Positions 36,262 to 44,243 of a stretch of 64,000 nucleotides of DNA are shown piece after piece (the first letter of the stretch is position 1; every line of letters begins with the position of its first letter). The notes beneath the pieces were generated by a model. It made no database searches. It saw only the letters and a list, made by a program, of their open reading frames with translations, and was not told the origin of the DNA. The stretch comes from Cupriavidus sp. D39 (GTDB taxonomy: Bacteria; Pseudomonadota; Gammaproteobacteria; Burkholderiales; Burkholderiaceae). The position numbers were made by a program, and so were the translations under genes. The DNA lies in assembly GCF_026627925.1 (NCBI RefSeq), contig NZ_JAPNLE010000009.1, positions 4,464,001 to 4,528,000 of the forward strand, read 5' to 3'.

Positions 36262-37032
36262 TCAGCCAGCGACGGTAAAGCCGCCGTCGACCGGCAGCGT
36301 TTGTCCGGTGATCCAGCTGGCGGCTGCGCTTGTCAGGAACAGGACCGGACCCGCGATGTCGCGTGGCACGCCCAGCCGTGCTGCCGGCGTACGTGCAAGC
36401 GTGGGTCCTGACCATGCCGGGTTGGCGACGGTCGCCGCCGTCATGCGGCTCGCGGTAAGCCCCGCGGCGACCGCGTTGACACGAATGCGCCCGCCCCAAT
36501 GGACTGCCAATGCCCGGGTCAACCCGACGACACCGGTCTTCGCTGCACCATAGCCGGGAACGATGTCGATCCCGAAGAACGAGCTCATCGACGCGATGCT
36601 GATAATGGAAGGCCCGCCTGGCAGGGCGCTTTTCAGGAGTTTGTCCGCACAGCCATGCGCCATGCGGTAACCGCCGACGAGGTGCATGCGCACCGCGCGC
36701 TCGAAGACCTCCGGGTCGTACTCGTCGAGGCCGCTGCTCGGCAGCGCAAAGCCGGCGTTGTTGATGAGAATGTCAACCTGTGGCACCGCGGCTGCCACAG
36801 CGGAGATATTGTCCGCGTCCTCGATGTCGAGCTGCAAATAGCAGTAGCCATCCAAATCAGCCCCATAGTCGGACACAGAGCGCCGGGTGCCGGTGATAGT
36901 GACCTCCGCGCCTGCGTCTCGATACGCTTCGGCGATCCCGGTGCCGATACCGCTGGTGCCACCAGTCACCAACACGTGACAGCCTTTGTAGTCAAACCGA
37001 AGGTTCGGCCAGTCGGCCTGTAGGGTATGCAT
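36262..37032 (-). CDS. Short-chain dehydrogenase/reductase
   Basis: 256 residues from ATG 37032, with GGAGA upstream. A classical SDR: VLVTGGTSGIGTGIAEAYRD (cofactor site), DILINNAGFALP, catalytic Ser in SIISIASMSSF and YGAAK (Tyr/Lys pair), and the C-terminal GQTLPVDGGFTVAG. It would oxidise or reduce an alcohol/ketone with NAD(P). First gene of the five-gene minus-strand operon, behind a good sigma70-type promoter at 37139-37167. About 140 bases separate it from the sulfotransferase gene. Confidence 0.9.
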   Translation of the reverse strand: MHTLQADWPNLRFDYKGCHVLVTGGTSGIGTGIAEAYRDAGAEVTITGTRRSVSDYGADLDGYCYLQLDIEDADNISAVAAAVPQVDILINNAGFALPSSGLDEYDPEVFERAVRMHLVGGYRMAHGCADKLLKSALPGGPSIISIASMSSFFGIDIVPGYGAAKTGVVGLTRALAVHWGGRIRVNAVAAGLTASRMTAATVANPAWSGPTLARTPAARLGVPRDIAGPVLFLTSAAASWITGQTLPVDGGFTVAG

Positions 37033-37555
37033 TGGACGTTGTCTCCAATAGGAATACGGGATCGCTGCTACGCGATGCGATCAGTCGGCGGCGCGGTGCA
37101 GGGTGTCACCCAACACCGGTGCAAACGAATTTAAGGTAAGAATATTAAAATTTGTTGTCCATGGCAAGCGCCTGATAAGGTGCCAGAGCCGCGATTGGAA
37201 TTTCCCGGGACTTCTTTGCATCGCGCCTTGCTCTGGCCGGCGGCCTGCGAAACGGCACGGAAGTTGGCAAAAATTCCGGAGTTTCCTGAAGCTTGGAGGA
37301 GGGAGGGCGAGACAGGAGATGAGCCAGGAGGCGCGTGGGGGCTCGGATGACCGGCCCCGTTCGGCGAGGAAAGGCGCGTTGCGGATACGCCATCCTCGAT
37401 GGTCGGCCGTTTTGTGATAAGGCTTGTGCCTTAAAAGAGGTGTGTCAAGGGCGGAAGCGGTCCCCCTCGACGCGATGCATGCGCCTTGCGGCAAGCACAC
37501 CTGCTCCATAAGGGGGCCGGCACGCGGCGGGCCGACGCCCCCGTGTCACGCCGGC
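37033..37555. other. Intergenic region at edge of probable acquired block
   Basis: About 520 bases between the SDR gene and the decayed Ldh-family gene. Apart from the promoter at 37139-37167 and a short hairpin TAAGGC-TTGT-GCCTTA at 37418-37433, I see no gene or long repeat. Base composition is lower in GC than the flanking genes. It may mark one boundary of the acquired segment, but no attachment site or integrase is visible. Confidence 0.45.
37139..37167 (-). promoter_or_regulatory. Sigma70-type promoter for the SDR-sulfotransferase operon
   Basis: On the minus strand TTGCCA (37167-37162) and TATTCT (37144-37139) are separated by exactly 17 bases of AT-rich DNA. Transcription would start near 37132, about 100 bases before the SDR start codon. 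The AT-rich patch stands out in this GC-rich sequence. Confidence 0.65.
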
Positions 37556-38602
37556 TCAGCCAGCGGGCAGCGCCACGCCGAGGTCCTTCGCCAGCGTTTC
37601 CAGGTTGCGCCAGATCGCCGGGTTCACATCCAGGTGGGTGGTGGCGAGCGCGCGGTTGGCGGCTTCGAACTCGCCCGGGTACTGCACGCGATCAAAGCCC
37701 GGGGCGGGTGGGGTGTCGTGCAGGTAGTTGACGAAGGCTTACACCTCCGCGCTCTGCCAGCTCAGGCCCAGGTCGAGTTCCGGGTTCATCAGCACCGCGA
37801 ACATATTGTTGGTGGCCACGCCGCCGCGGGGGTTGTCCGGCTGGATGGTGCCGCCCCGGACAGCACGCCGGCCAGCAGTTCAGCTACCACGCCGAGCGCA
37901 TAGCCCTTGTGGCCGCCGAAGGGCAGCAGGGCGCCCGGGTGTTCGCTGAACATGGAGCAGGCATCGGTGGTGGGGTTGCCGTCGCCGTCGATGATGCTGT
38001 TCTGCGGCGCGTGCTCGCCTTTTCGGCGAGCACGCGGGCCTTGTTGATGGCGATGGCGCTGGTGGCGATGTCGACCACCAGCGGCGGGCGACCGTTGGGC
38101 ATCGGCCCGGCGAAGCACAGCGGGTTGGTGGTCAGCCGCGCGGTGCGGCCGCCGTAGGGGGCCACCACCGGAGAGCGGTTGATCACGTTGGTAAAGCTCA
38201 GCAGCACGAACCGCTCCTTGGCCACCATCTCGCCGTAGTGTCCCATGCGGCCGAGATGGTGCGAACGGCGCAGCGTGACGATGCAGTGGCCGTGCTGGCG
38301 CACGCGCTCGATGGCGGTCTCGATGACGCGCTTGCCCACGTGCTGGCCGAAGCCGCCGTTGCCGTCGAACACCAGCAGGCTGTCGCGGTCGAGCACGCAT
38401 TCGGCGCGGCCCCCGGGTTGACGTTGCCTGTGGCGAGCGAGCGCTGGTAGTTGGGCAGGATCGACAGGCCGTGGCTGGTGTAGCCGCAGCGGTCGGCCTC
38501 GACCAGGTGCTCGGCCACGTCGTTGGCGATGTCGGTCGGCACGCCTAGCGCGGCGAGCACGTCGCGGGCGAGCTGGGTGGCGGATTGCAATGCGATTTTC
38601 AT
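37556..38602 (-). pseudogene. Ldh-family (malate/L-lactate-type) dehydrogenase, degraded
   Basis: Start ATG 38602 gives MKIALQSATQLARDVLAALG, then DRCGYTSHGLSILPNYQRSL. The frame breaks near 38406-38412. It resumes as RAECVLDRDSLLVFDGNGGF and RRSHHLGRMGHYGEMV with AITTNP-like TTNPLCFAGPMPNG, breaks again near 38018, resumes as GEHAPQNSIIDGDGNPTTDA, breaks at the C4 run 37854-37857, and meets in-frame TAA at 37739-37741 before the end at 37556. Each break is one missing G or C. The family is the NAD(P)-dependent Ldh2/MDH type (malate, lactate, sulfolactate or ureidoglycolate). The TAA suggests real inactivation. It lies 25 bases after the DASS transporter gene. Confidence 0.85.
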
Positions 38603-38627
38603 GATCGGTCCTTTTCCCGGTGTGCGC

Positions 38628-40161
38628 TCAGATCCAGCCCAGCCAGCGCCAGTAGGTGGCGGCGAACAGCAGCATCAGGGCGTAGCCGATCACCGTCACG
38701 GGGATGCCGACCTTGGCGAACTGCTTGCCGTTGAAGGTATCCGTGCCAAGGCAAACCATGTTCTGAGGCGCATTGATCGGCAGGATGAAGCCGAAGCTCA
38801 CGGTGAAGCCGAGCAGCATGGTCAGGCCGATCTGGTTGATATCGCCCGGCAGCGTCTGCAGCACCGAGATCAAGATCGGCAGCAGCGCGGCGGTGAGCGC
38901 GGTGGCGCTGGCAGTGGATCAGGATCAGGAAGGCGGCCAGGATGGCGAACACCAGGATCGGGCCTTGCGTGGCGAGCCCGGAGTTGGCCACCACGAACTT
39001 GCCCAGCCATTGGCCGGCCTGCGTGGTGACAAGCGCGGTGCCCAGGCTGATGCCCACCCCGAACACGATCAGCGTGCCCCACGGCGTGCGTTGCTGCATG
39101 GTCTTCCAGTCCATCACGCCGATGCGCGGCATCATCAGGATCACCAGGCCGACGAAGGTCACGGTGGCGGTGTCGAACTGGTGCAGCTCGCCCTCGGTGG
39201 CCCAGAACAGCAGCAGCCCGATGGACACGGCGGCAAGCCGCTTCTGCGGGCCGCTCATCGGGCCCAGCCCGGCGAGTTCCTTTTGCACGGCCTCCTTGCC
39301 GCCGGGGATGGCTTCGGTTTCGGCGGGCAGCAGGAAACGCACCAGGAAATACAGCACGACCGACATCACGATGGCCCACGGCGCGCTGGCGATCAGCCAT
39401 TGCAGCCAGGTGATGCGCTCGCCCAGCAGCTTATCCATGAAGCCTGCCGTCAGCAGGTTCTGCGCGGCGGCGGTCTGGATGCCGACGTTCCAGATGCTGG
39501 TGGCCATGGCCACGGTGATCATGATGCCGGCGGCGATATTCGATTTCTTGTCGACCCCGAACGCCGCGATCACGCCCATCATGATCGGCACCACGCAGGC
39601 GCTGCGCGCGGTGGCGCTCGGCACCACCAGCGACAGCGCGATGGTCACCGCGATGCTGCCGATCAGGATACGCCGCGTGCTGGTGCCGATGGCCGACAGC
39701 GTGACCAGCGCGATGCGCCGGTCGAGCCCGGTCACCGTCATCGCCGCCGAGATGAAGAGGGCGGCGGCAACCAGCGCCAGCGCGGTGTTGGAGAACCCTG
39801 CCAGCGCCATGCCGAGCGCGCGGGACGTGCCGTATTGCGTGGCCGGGTCGGCCACCGTGGGCGCGAAGCCGATCAGCGCCGCCATCAGCGACGTGATCAT
39901 GATGGCGCTGGCCTCGTAGGAGACCGCCTCGGTGATCCACACCACGATGGCAAAGGCGAGGACGGCCAGCATGCGATGTCCCGCCACCGGCAGGTCCGGG
40001 GGCAGGGGCAGGGCGAGTATGCCGATCAGTACCAGGATGGCGGCATAGAGCCCCCATGGCGTGGATCTACCAGGCGCGGCTTGCGGCACGGCGGCAGCTG
40101 CACCAATGGCGCTCGGGGCGGCAGCGCGAACGGCTTGGGTTGGAATGCGCGGGTTTGTCAT
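38628..40161 (-). pseudogene. DASS/SLC13-family anion transporter, frameshifted
   Basis: Start ATG 40161 (AAGG upstream). About 11 membrane helices can be followed, with the DASS motifs ITEAVSYEASAIMITSLMAA, SLVVPSATARSACVVPIMMG and SIWNVGIQTAAAQN. Near 38914 the frame breaks after FLILIH; the usual segment before SATALTAALLP appears partly missing, about eight bases by my estimate. The end (ISVLQTLPGDINQIGLTMLL to WRWLGWI) is in another frame. Such carriers bring in di- or tricarboxylates or sulfonates with Na+. The Ldh-family gene follows at once, so this was an uptake-plus-dehydrogenase pair for a hydroxy acid. Both members are damaged. Confidence 0.82.
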
Positions 40162-40624
40162 CGCTTTGCCTTTTCTTCTCTGGTTGGTCTTGGTTCGACA
40201 CGGAAAGGCGGACGTCACGCGCGGGCAGGTGGCTAGCCTGTGACTGGCTGGGTGGCGGCGTCGTTCGGCGGTTTTCCGTGAAGACCTGGCGGATGCGGGG
40301 GACCGGCTTGTGGCGCTTGTGGCCGGACTGCCGCGTTCGACATGGGGAAATTATTGTGCCGGCCAACGGCGCCTGTCGAGGGTGGATCCGGGGACATATG
40401 ATGCGGATCAAGGAACCGGTTCGCGCCGGGAAATTTCCATGCGCCACACGGTCAGACTTTCAGAGCTTTGCGCTACAAGGGCTTGAGGGCGTTGCGCCAC
40501 ACGGTCAGACTTTCAGAGCTTTGCGCTACAAGGGCTTGAGGGCGTTGCGCAGCGAGCGCAACAGCCGGCGGCCCTGCACGCTTGCAAGCCGCGCGAAAGT
40601 GATCTGAAAATATTGGAGTGCATG
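40162..40624. other. Intergenic region containing tandem repeat
   Basis: About 460 bases between the divergent DASS gene and the RRM-like gene. The right half holds the 53-base tandem duplication at 40441-40546. The rest shows no gene. Promoters for both flanking genes must lie here. Confidence 0.5.
40441..40546. repeat. Perfect 53-bp tandem duplication
   Basis: A 53-base unit beginning GCGCCACACGGTCAGACTTT is present twice with no difference (40441-40493, 40494-40546), followed by four bases of a third copy. No spacer and no third full copy, so it is not a CRISPR. Identity suggests a recent duplication or an assembly artefact. It ends 78 bases before the RRM-like gene. Confidence 0.85.
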
Positions 40625-40879
40625 ATGAAGGTTTTAGTGAGAGGACTACGTGCCGAAGTCGACGCATCCACGTTGCGTAAAGCCCTGGCCGCCTACGTGC
40701 GGGTCAAGGATGTCGAGCTGATCTGCGAGGGCGACTGTGCCCATCCCTGGGCCTGGGTCGACCTGGATCTGGACGATGTGGACCCGATGAGCGTGTGGAA
40801 GCTGGTGGCGAAGCTCGATCGCCGTTATATTGCTGGCTGCCATACGCGCTGGCATGTGCCGGCCTATCGCCCGCGCTGA
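40625..40879 (+). CDS. RRM-like small protein, paralogue 1
   Basis: 84 residues. ATG 40625 is chosen over the ATG at 40622 because TTGGAG is then spaced correctly and the start matches the paralogue at 47601 (MKVLVRGL vs MKVLIRGL). The pattern is beta (MKVLVRGL), helix (DASTLRKALAAY), beta (VKDVELICEG), beta (HPWAWVDLDLD), helix (SVWKLVAKLDRRYI), beta (THWHVP-like end), which fits an RNA-recognition-motif fold with an RNP2-like VLVRGL. The RNP1 aromatic residues would be in HPWAWVDL. RNA binding is inferred. A phosphatase gene follows 62 bases later. Confidence 0.7.
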   Translation: MKVLVRGLRAEVDASTLRKALAAYVRVKDVELICEGDCAHPWAWVDLDLDDVDPMSVWKLVAKLDRRYIAGCHTRWHVPAYRPR

Positions 40880-40941
40880 ACCGCCGCCACGTGCGGTGCG
40901 GCGCGCGCGCCACCGAACGACAAAGACAGGGCAGGGACACG

Positions 40942-41733
40942 ATGCAGGAAAACATGGCCGATGCGCCATCACAAGGTGCCGGCGTGCCCGGCAATGCAGC
41001 GCTTGCGCTGGACAACGTGGTCAATCTGCGCGACCTCGGCGGCCTCGCCACGCGCGACGGCTACCGCGTGCGAGCCGGCAAGCTGTTTCGCAGCGGCAAC
41101 CCGGGCCTGGCCAGCGCGGCGGATATGGAGCGGCTGCGCGCATTGCAGCTGGACATGGTGATCGATTTCCGCTCGCCTGATGAGAAGACCGCGGCGGAGA
41201 GCCCCTTTGGCGAGGCCTTCCGCTGGGTTGCCACGCCGGTGCTGGAAGGCAGCATGTCGATGGCCGAGTTGATGCCGCGTTTGCGCGACGGCAGCGCGGC
41301 GCAGATGGAGGCCTTCATGCTGGAGGTCTATGGCGACTTTCCGCGCAAGTACCAGGCCGCGTTCGGCAGTTTCCTGAAGGCCGCGGAGCAGGGCGGCAAC
41401 CTGCTGTACCACTGCACCGCGGGCAAGGACCGCACCGGCTTTGCCTCGCTGTTGCTGCTGGCCGGCCTGGGCGTGGAGCGCGACACCATCATGGCCAACT
41501 ACCTGGAATCGAATCACTGGAACCAGGGCTTCAACCAGAAGATGAGTGCCGGTGCCGCGCAGTTCGGCGTCGATCCCGCGGTGATGTGGCCATTGCTGGC
41601 GGTGAAAGCCGCCTACCTGGAAGCCTCGATGCATGCCATCGAGCAGGACTACGGCGGCATCGACGCCTACCTGGGCAACGTGCTGAAGGTGGATGCCGAG
41701 CGCTTGCGCCAGGCCTACCTGGTACGCGCATAA
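40942..41733 (+). CDS. Tyrosine-protein phosphatase (Y_phosphatase3 family)
   Basis: 263 residues from ATG 40942 with CAGGGAC upstream. The catalytic P-loop HCTAGKDRTGF (Cys and Arg of CX5R) is intact, preceded by NVVNLRDLGGLATRDGYRVR and LFRSGNPGLASAADMERL. These are the signatures of the bacterial DSP-like Y_phosphatase3 family, which acts on phosphotyrosine or phosphoinositides. The C-terminal helical domain (SHWNQGF-like SNHWNQGFNQKMSAG) is typical. No signal peptide, so cytoplasmic. The neighbours give no clear substrate. Confidence 0.88.
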   Translation: MQENMADAPSQGAGVPGNAALALDNVVNLRDLGGLATRDGYRVRAGKLFRSGNPGLASAADMERLRALQLDMVIDFRSPDEKTAAESPFGEAFRWVATPVLEGSMSMAELMPRLRDGSAAQMEAFMLEVYGDFPRKYQAAFGSFLKAAEQGGNLLYHCTAGKDRTGFASLLLLAGLGVERDTIMANYLESNHWNQGFNQKMSAGAAQFGVDPAVMWPLLAVKAAYLEASMHAIEQDYGGIDAYLGNVLKVDAERLRQAYLVRA

Positions 41734-41745
41734 GGTGCCAGGGAG

Positions 41746-42972
41746 CTACGCGAGCGCCTTTTGCTCCATCATGATCCGCGCGGTGTTCAGCGCGATCATC
41801 CCTTCCTCGTCGGTAGGCAGCACCAGCACCGGCACGCGGCTGTGGTCGCGGCTGATGCACTGGCGGTTCTCGTTGTTGGCGCCGGCGTCCAGGCTGATGC
41901 CGAACAGCTCCGCCAGCCGCGCGCAGATCTTCTCGCGCACCGGTGGCGAGTTGGCGCCAATGCCGGCGGTGAACACCAGCGCATCCAGGCCGCCCAGCGT
42001 GGTCGCCAGCTTGCCGATTTCCTGCGCCGCGCGGTAGGCGTAGAAATCGATCGCCAGCCGCGCGCGCGGCGCGTCGCTGGCCAGCAGGGCGCGCATGTCG
42101 CTGCTGACACCCGACAATCCCTTCATCCCTGAATCCTGGTACAGCATCGCCTCGATGTCCTTGGTGCTCATGCCTTGCTGCGACAGCCACAGGATGGCGC
42201 CGGCATCGATGGCGCCGCAGCGCGTGCCCATCGGCAGGCCGTCGAGCGCCGTCAGGCCCATGGTGGATTCCACGCTGCGCCCCTCGCGCATGGCGCACAG
42301 GCTGGCGCCGTTGCCCAGGTGCGCCACCATCACGCGGCCTTGTGCCAGGTCGGGCGCGATCTGCTGCAGGCGGCGCGCGATGTATTCGTAGGACAGGCCG
42401 TGAAAGCCGTAGCGGCGGATGCCGCGTTCGAAGTACTCGTAAGGCAGCGCCAGCAGTTGCGCCAGCGGGTCGTGCCCGGCGTGAAAGGCGGTGTCGAAGC
42501 AGGCTACCTGCAGCAGCGCCGGCGCGGCGGCGCGCACCGCACGGATCGCCGTGAGGTTGTGCGGCTGATGCAGCGGCGCCAGCGGGATCAATGCTTCGAG
42601 CTTGGCAATGACGTCGTCATCGATCTTCACGGCGGCGGCGAAATCCGCGCCGCCATGCACCACGCGATGGCCGATCGCCACCGGCGGCGCATCGCGCAGG
42701 CCGATGCTCAGCACCAGCCGGATCAGGCGGAAGGCCGCGTCGTGATCCGCCACCTGCGCCACCGGAAAGCGCTCGTCCGCTACCACGCGGCCATCCGCCA
42801 TGCTGGCGGTGAGGCGCGGCGACACGCCGATGCCTTCGATCTGTCCGTGCGCGCTGAGCACCGGGTTGATGTCGGTATTGGCATGGGCGGCCTCGGGCAC
42901 GGTGTACACCGAGACCTTGACGCTGGAGGAGCCGGCATTGACGACGAGGATGGTGGGATGGGTGGCGCTCAC
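41746..42972 (-). CDS. ackA: Acetate kinase (GTG start)
   Basis: 408 residues. GTG 42972 follows AAGGAGG ten bases upstream; the longer frame adds an unrelated extension. Acetokinase motifs: ILVVNAGSSSVKVSVY at the start, VAIGHRVVHGG, FDTAFHAG, RRYGFHGLSYEYIA, VMVAHLGNGASLCAM, and DALVFTAGIGANSPPVRE. It interconverts acetyl-phosphate and ADP with acetate and ATP. The upstream gene (43028) encodes the matching phosphotransacylase, 55 bases away on the same strand, so the pair forms an acetyl-CoA to acetate route. Confidence 0.94.
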   Translation of the reverse strand: MSATHPTILVVNAGSSSVKVSVYTVPEAAHANTDINPVLSAHGQIEGIGVSPRLTASMADGRVVADERFPVAQVADHDAAFRLIRLVLSIGLRDAPPVAIGHRVVHGGADFAAAVKIDDDVIAKLEALIPLAPLHQPHNLTAIRAVRAAAPALLQVACFDTAFHAGHDPLAQLLALPYEYFERGIRRYGFHGLSYEYIARRLQQIAPDLAQGRVMVAHLGNGASLCAMREGRSVESTMGLTALDGLPMGTRCGAIDAGAILWLSQQGMSTKDIEAMLYQDSGMKGLSGVSSDMRALLASDAPRARLAIDFYAYRAAQEIGKLATTLGGLDALVFTAGIGANSPPVREKICARLAELFGISLDAGANNENRQCISRDHSRVPVLVLPTDEEGMIALNTARIMMEQKALA

Positions 42973-43027
42973 GCTGGCAGGCCTCCTTGTGACGATGACG
43001 TTGACTATGACTGGGACGGTGGCGCGC

Positions 43028-43969
43028 TCAGATCTCGGTGGGCGTCCGGGCGGTGCGGCGCGCATGCGCCAGCAGCACGGCGATCGCGCAGCTGCCGATG
43101 CGCGCGCGCACGCTGTCGGCGCGGCTGGTGAGGATGATGGGCACGCGCGCGCCCAGCACGATGCCGGCGGCTTCGGCGCCGGCCAGGAAGGTGAGCTGCT
43201 TGGCCAGCATGTTGCCGGCCTCCAGGTCGGGCACCAGCAGGATGTCGGGGTCGCCGGCGACCTCGGAGACGATGCCCTTTGTCACCGCGGCTTCATGGCT
43301 GATCGCGTTGTCGAAGGCGAGCGGGCCATCGAGGATGCCGCCTTCGATCTGGCCGCGCCGGCTCATCATGCATAGCGCGGCCGCGTCGATGGTGGAGGGG
43401 ATCTTGTCGGTCACGGTTTCCACCGCCGAGAGGATGGCCACCTTTGGGCACGCGATGCCCAGCACGCGCAGCAGGTCGATCGCGTTGCGGCAGATGTCGG
43501 CCTTGTCGTTGAGCGTGGGAAAGATATTGACCGCGGCGTCGGTGATGAACAGCGGCTTGTGATAGCTCGGCACGTCCATTGCAAACACATGCGAGAGGCG
43601 CCGGCCCGTGCGCAGGCCGGTGGCGGACGCGGTGACTTCGTGCAGCAGCTCGTCGGTGTGCAGGCTGCCCTTCATCAGCAATTCCGCCTCGCCAGCGCGT
43701 ATCGCCGCGACCGCGCGCGCGGCGGCGGCATGGCTATGCGGCGCGTCGATCAGCACGCTGTCGCCGAGGTCCAGCGCATTTGCGTCGGCCACCTGGCGGA
43801 TGCGCGCCTCGGGCCCGATCAGCAGCGGCACGATCAGGCCGAGGCTGGCCGCCTGCAGCGCGCCGCCAAGCGAGGAAGCATCGCAGGGATGCGCCACCGC
43901 GGTGGGAATGGCGGGCAAATCCTGGCAGCGTGCCAGCAGGACGGAGTACTTGTCGAGCGTCTGGGTCAT
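43028..43969 (-). CDS. Phosphate acetyl/butyryltransferase family protein
   Basis: About 313 residues starting MTQTLDKYSVLLARCQ. It is the PTA_PTB catalytic domain: ASLGLIVPLLIGPEARIRQV, AAVAAIRAGEAELLMKGSLHT, RRLSHVFAMDVPSYHKPLFI, and PDILLVPDLEAGNMLAKQLT. The length and motifs match the short phosphotransacetylases/phosphotransbutyrylases often annotated as bifunctional enoyl-CoA hydratase/phosphate acetyltransferase, without a hydratase domain here. It makes acyl-phosphate from acyl-CoA for AckA just downstream. The divergent DUF3141 gene starts about 275 bases away. Confidence 0.88.
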   Translation of the reverse strand: MTQTLDKYSVLLARCQDLPAIPTAVAHPCDASSLGGALQAASLGLIVPLLIGPEARIRQVADANALDLGDSVLIDAPHSHAAAARAVAAIRAGEAELLMKGSLHTDELLHEVTASATGLRTGRRLSHVFAMDVPSYHKPLFITDAAVNIFPTLNDKADICRNAIDLLRVLGIACPKVAILSAVETVTDKIPSTIDAAALCMMSRRGQIEGGILDGPLAFDNAISHEAAVTKGIVSEVAGDPDILLVPDLEAGNMLAKQLTFLAGAEAAGIVLGARVPIILTSRADSVRARIGSCAIAVLLAHARRTARTPTEI

Positions 43970-44243
43970 CGGCGTTCCGGTGCGTCGGGGTTGCGGTGCG
44001 ACCGCGCGGGCATGCTGCGTCGCGCAAAAAGCAAAGGCCAGTATAGGCGATGTTTCCTGCGGCACGATGACATCGGCTGATACCTTGCGCCAGGTCATCC
44101 CGCTGCGGATCCGCCCATGCGGCGGGTTGTCAAGCACGGTGCAGGCTGATAGATTCTGCTGTGCTGCAGGGCAGCACTTCCGTGCGATCGCCTGGAAACG
44201 ACTGCCTTCCGCGCCACACCGTAGAACGTAGAAGGGAAGCCGA

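Noticed and set aside
26588..37440. Integrase, transposase or attachment sites bounding the acquired-looking block
   Set aside because: I searched both ends by eye and saw no integrase, transposase, tRNA or clear direct repeat, so the island idea rests on gene content and composition alone.
38773..40236. A 487-codon plus-strand open frame opposite the DASS transporter
   Set aside because: Low-complexity Gly/His/Asp/Arg composition and no hydrophobic pattern; the minus strand encodes clear transporter helices.
40441..40546. Two 53-base repeats as a small CRISPR array
   Set aside because: The copies are directly adjacent with no spacer, and no cas gene is in the window.
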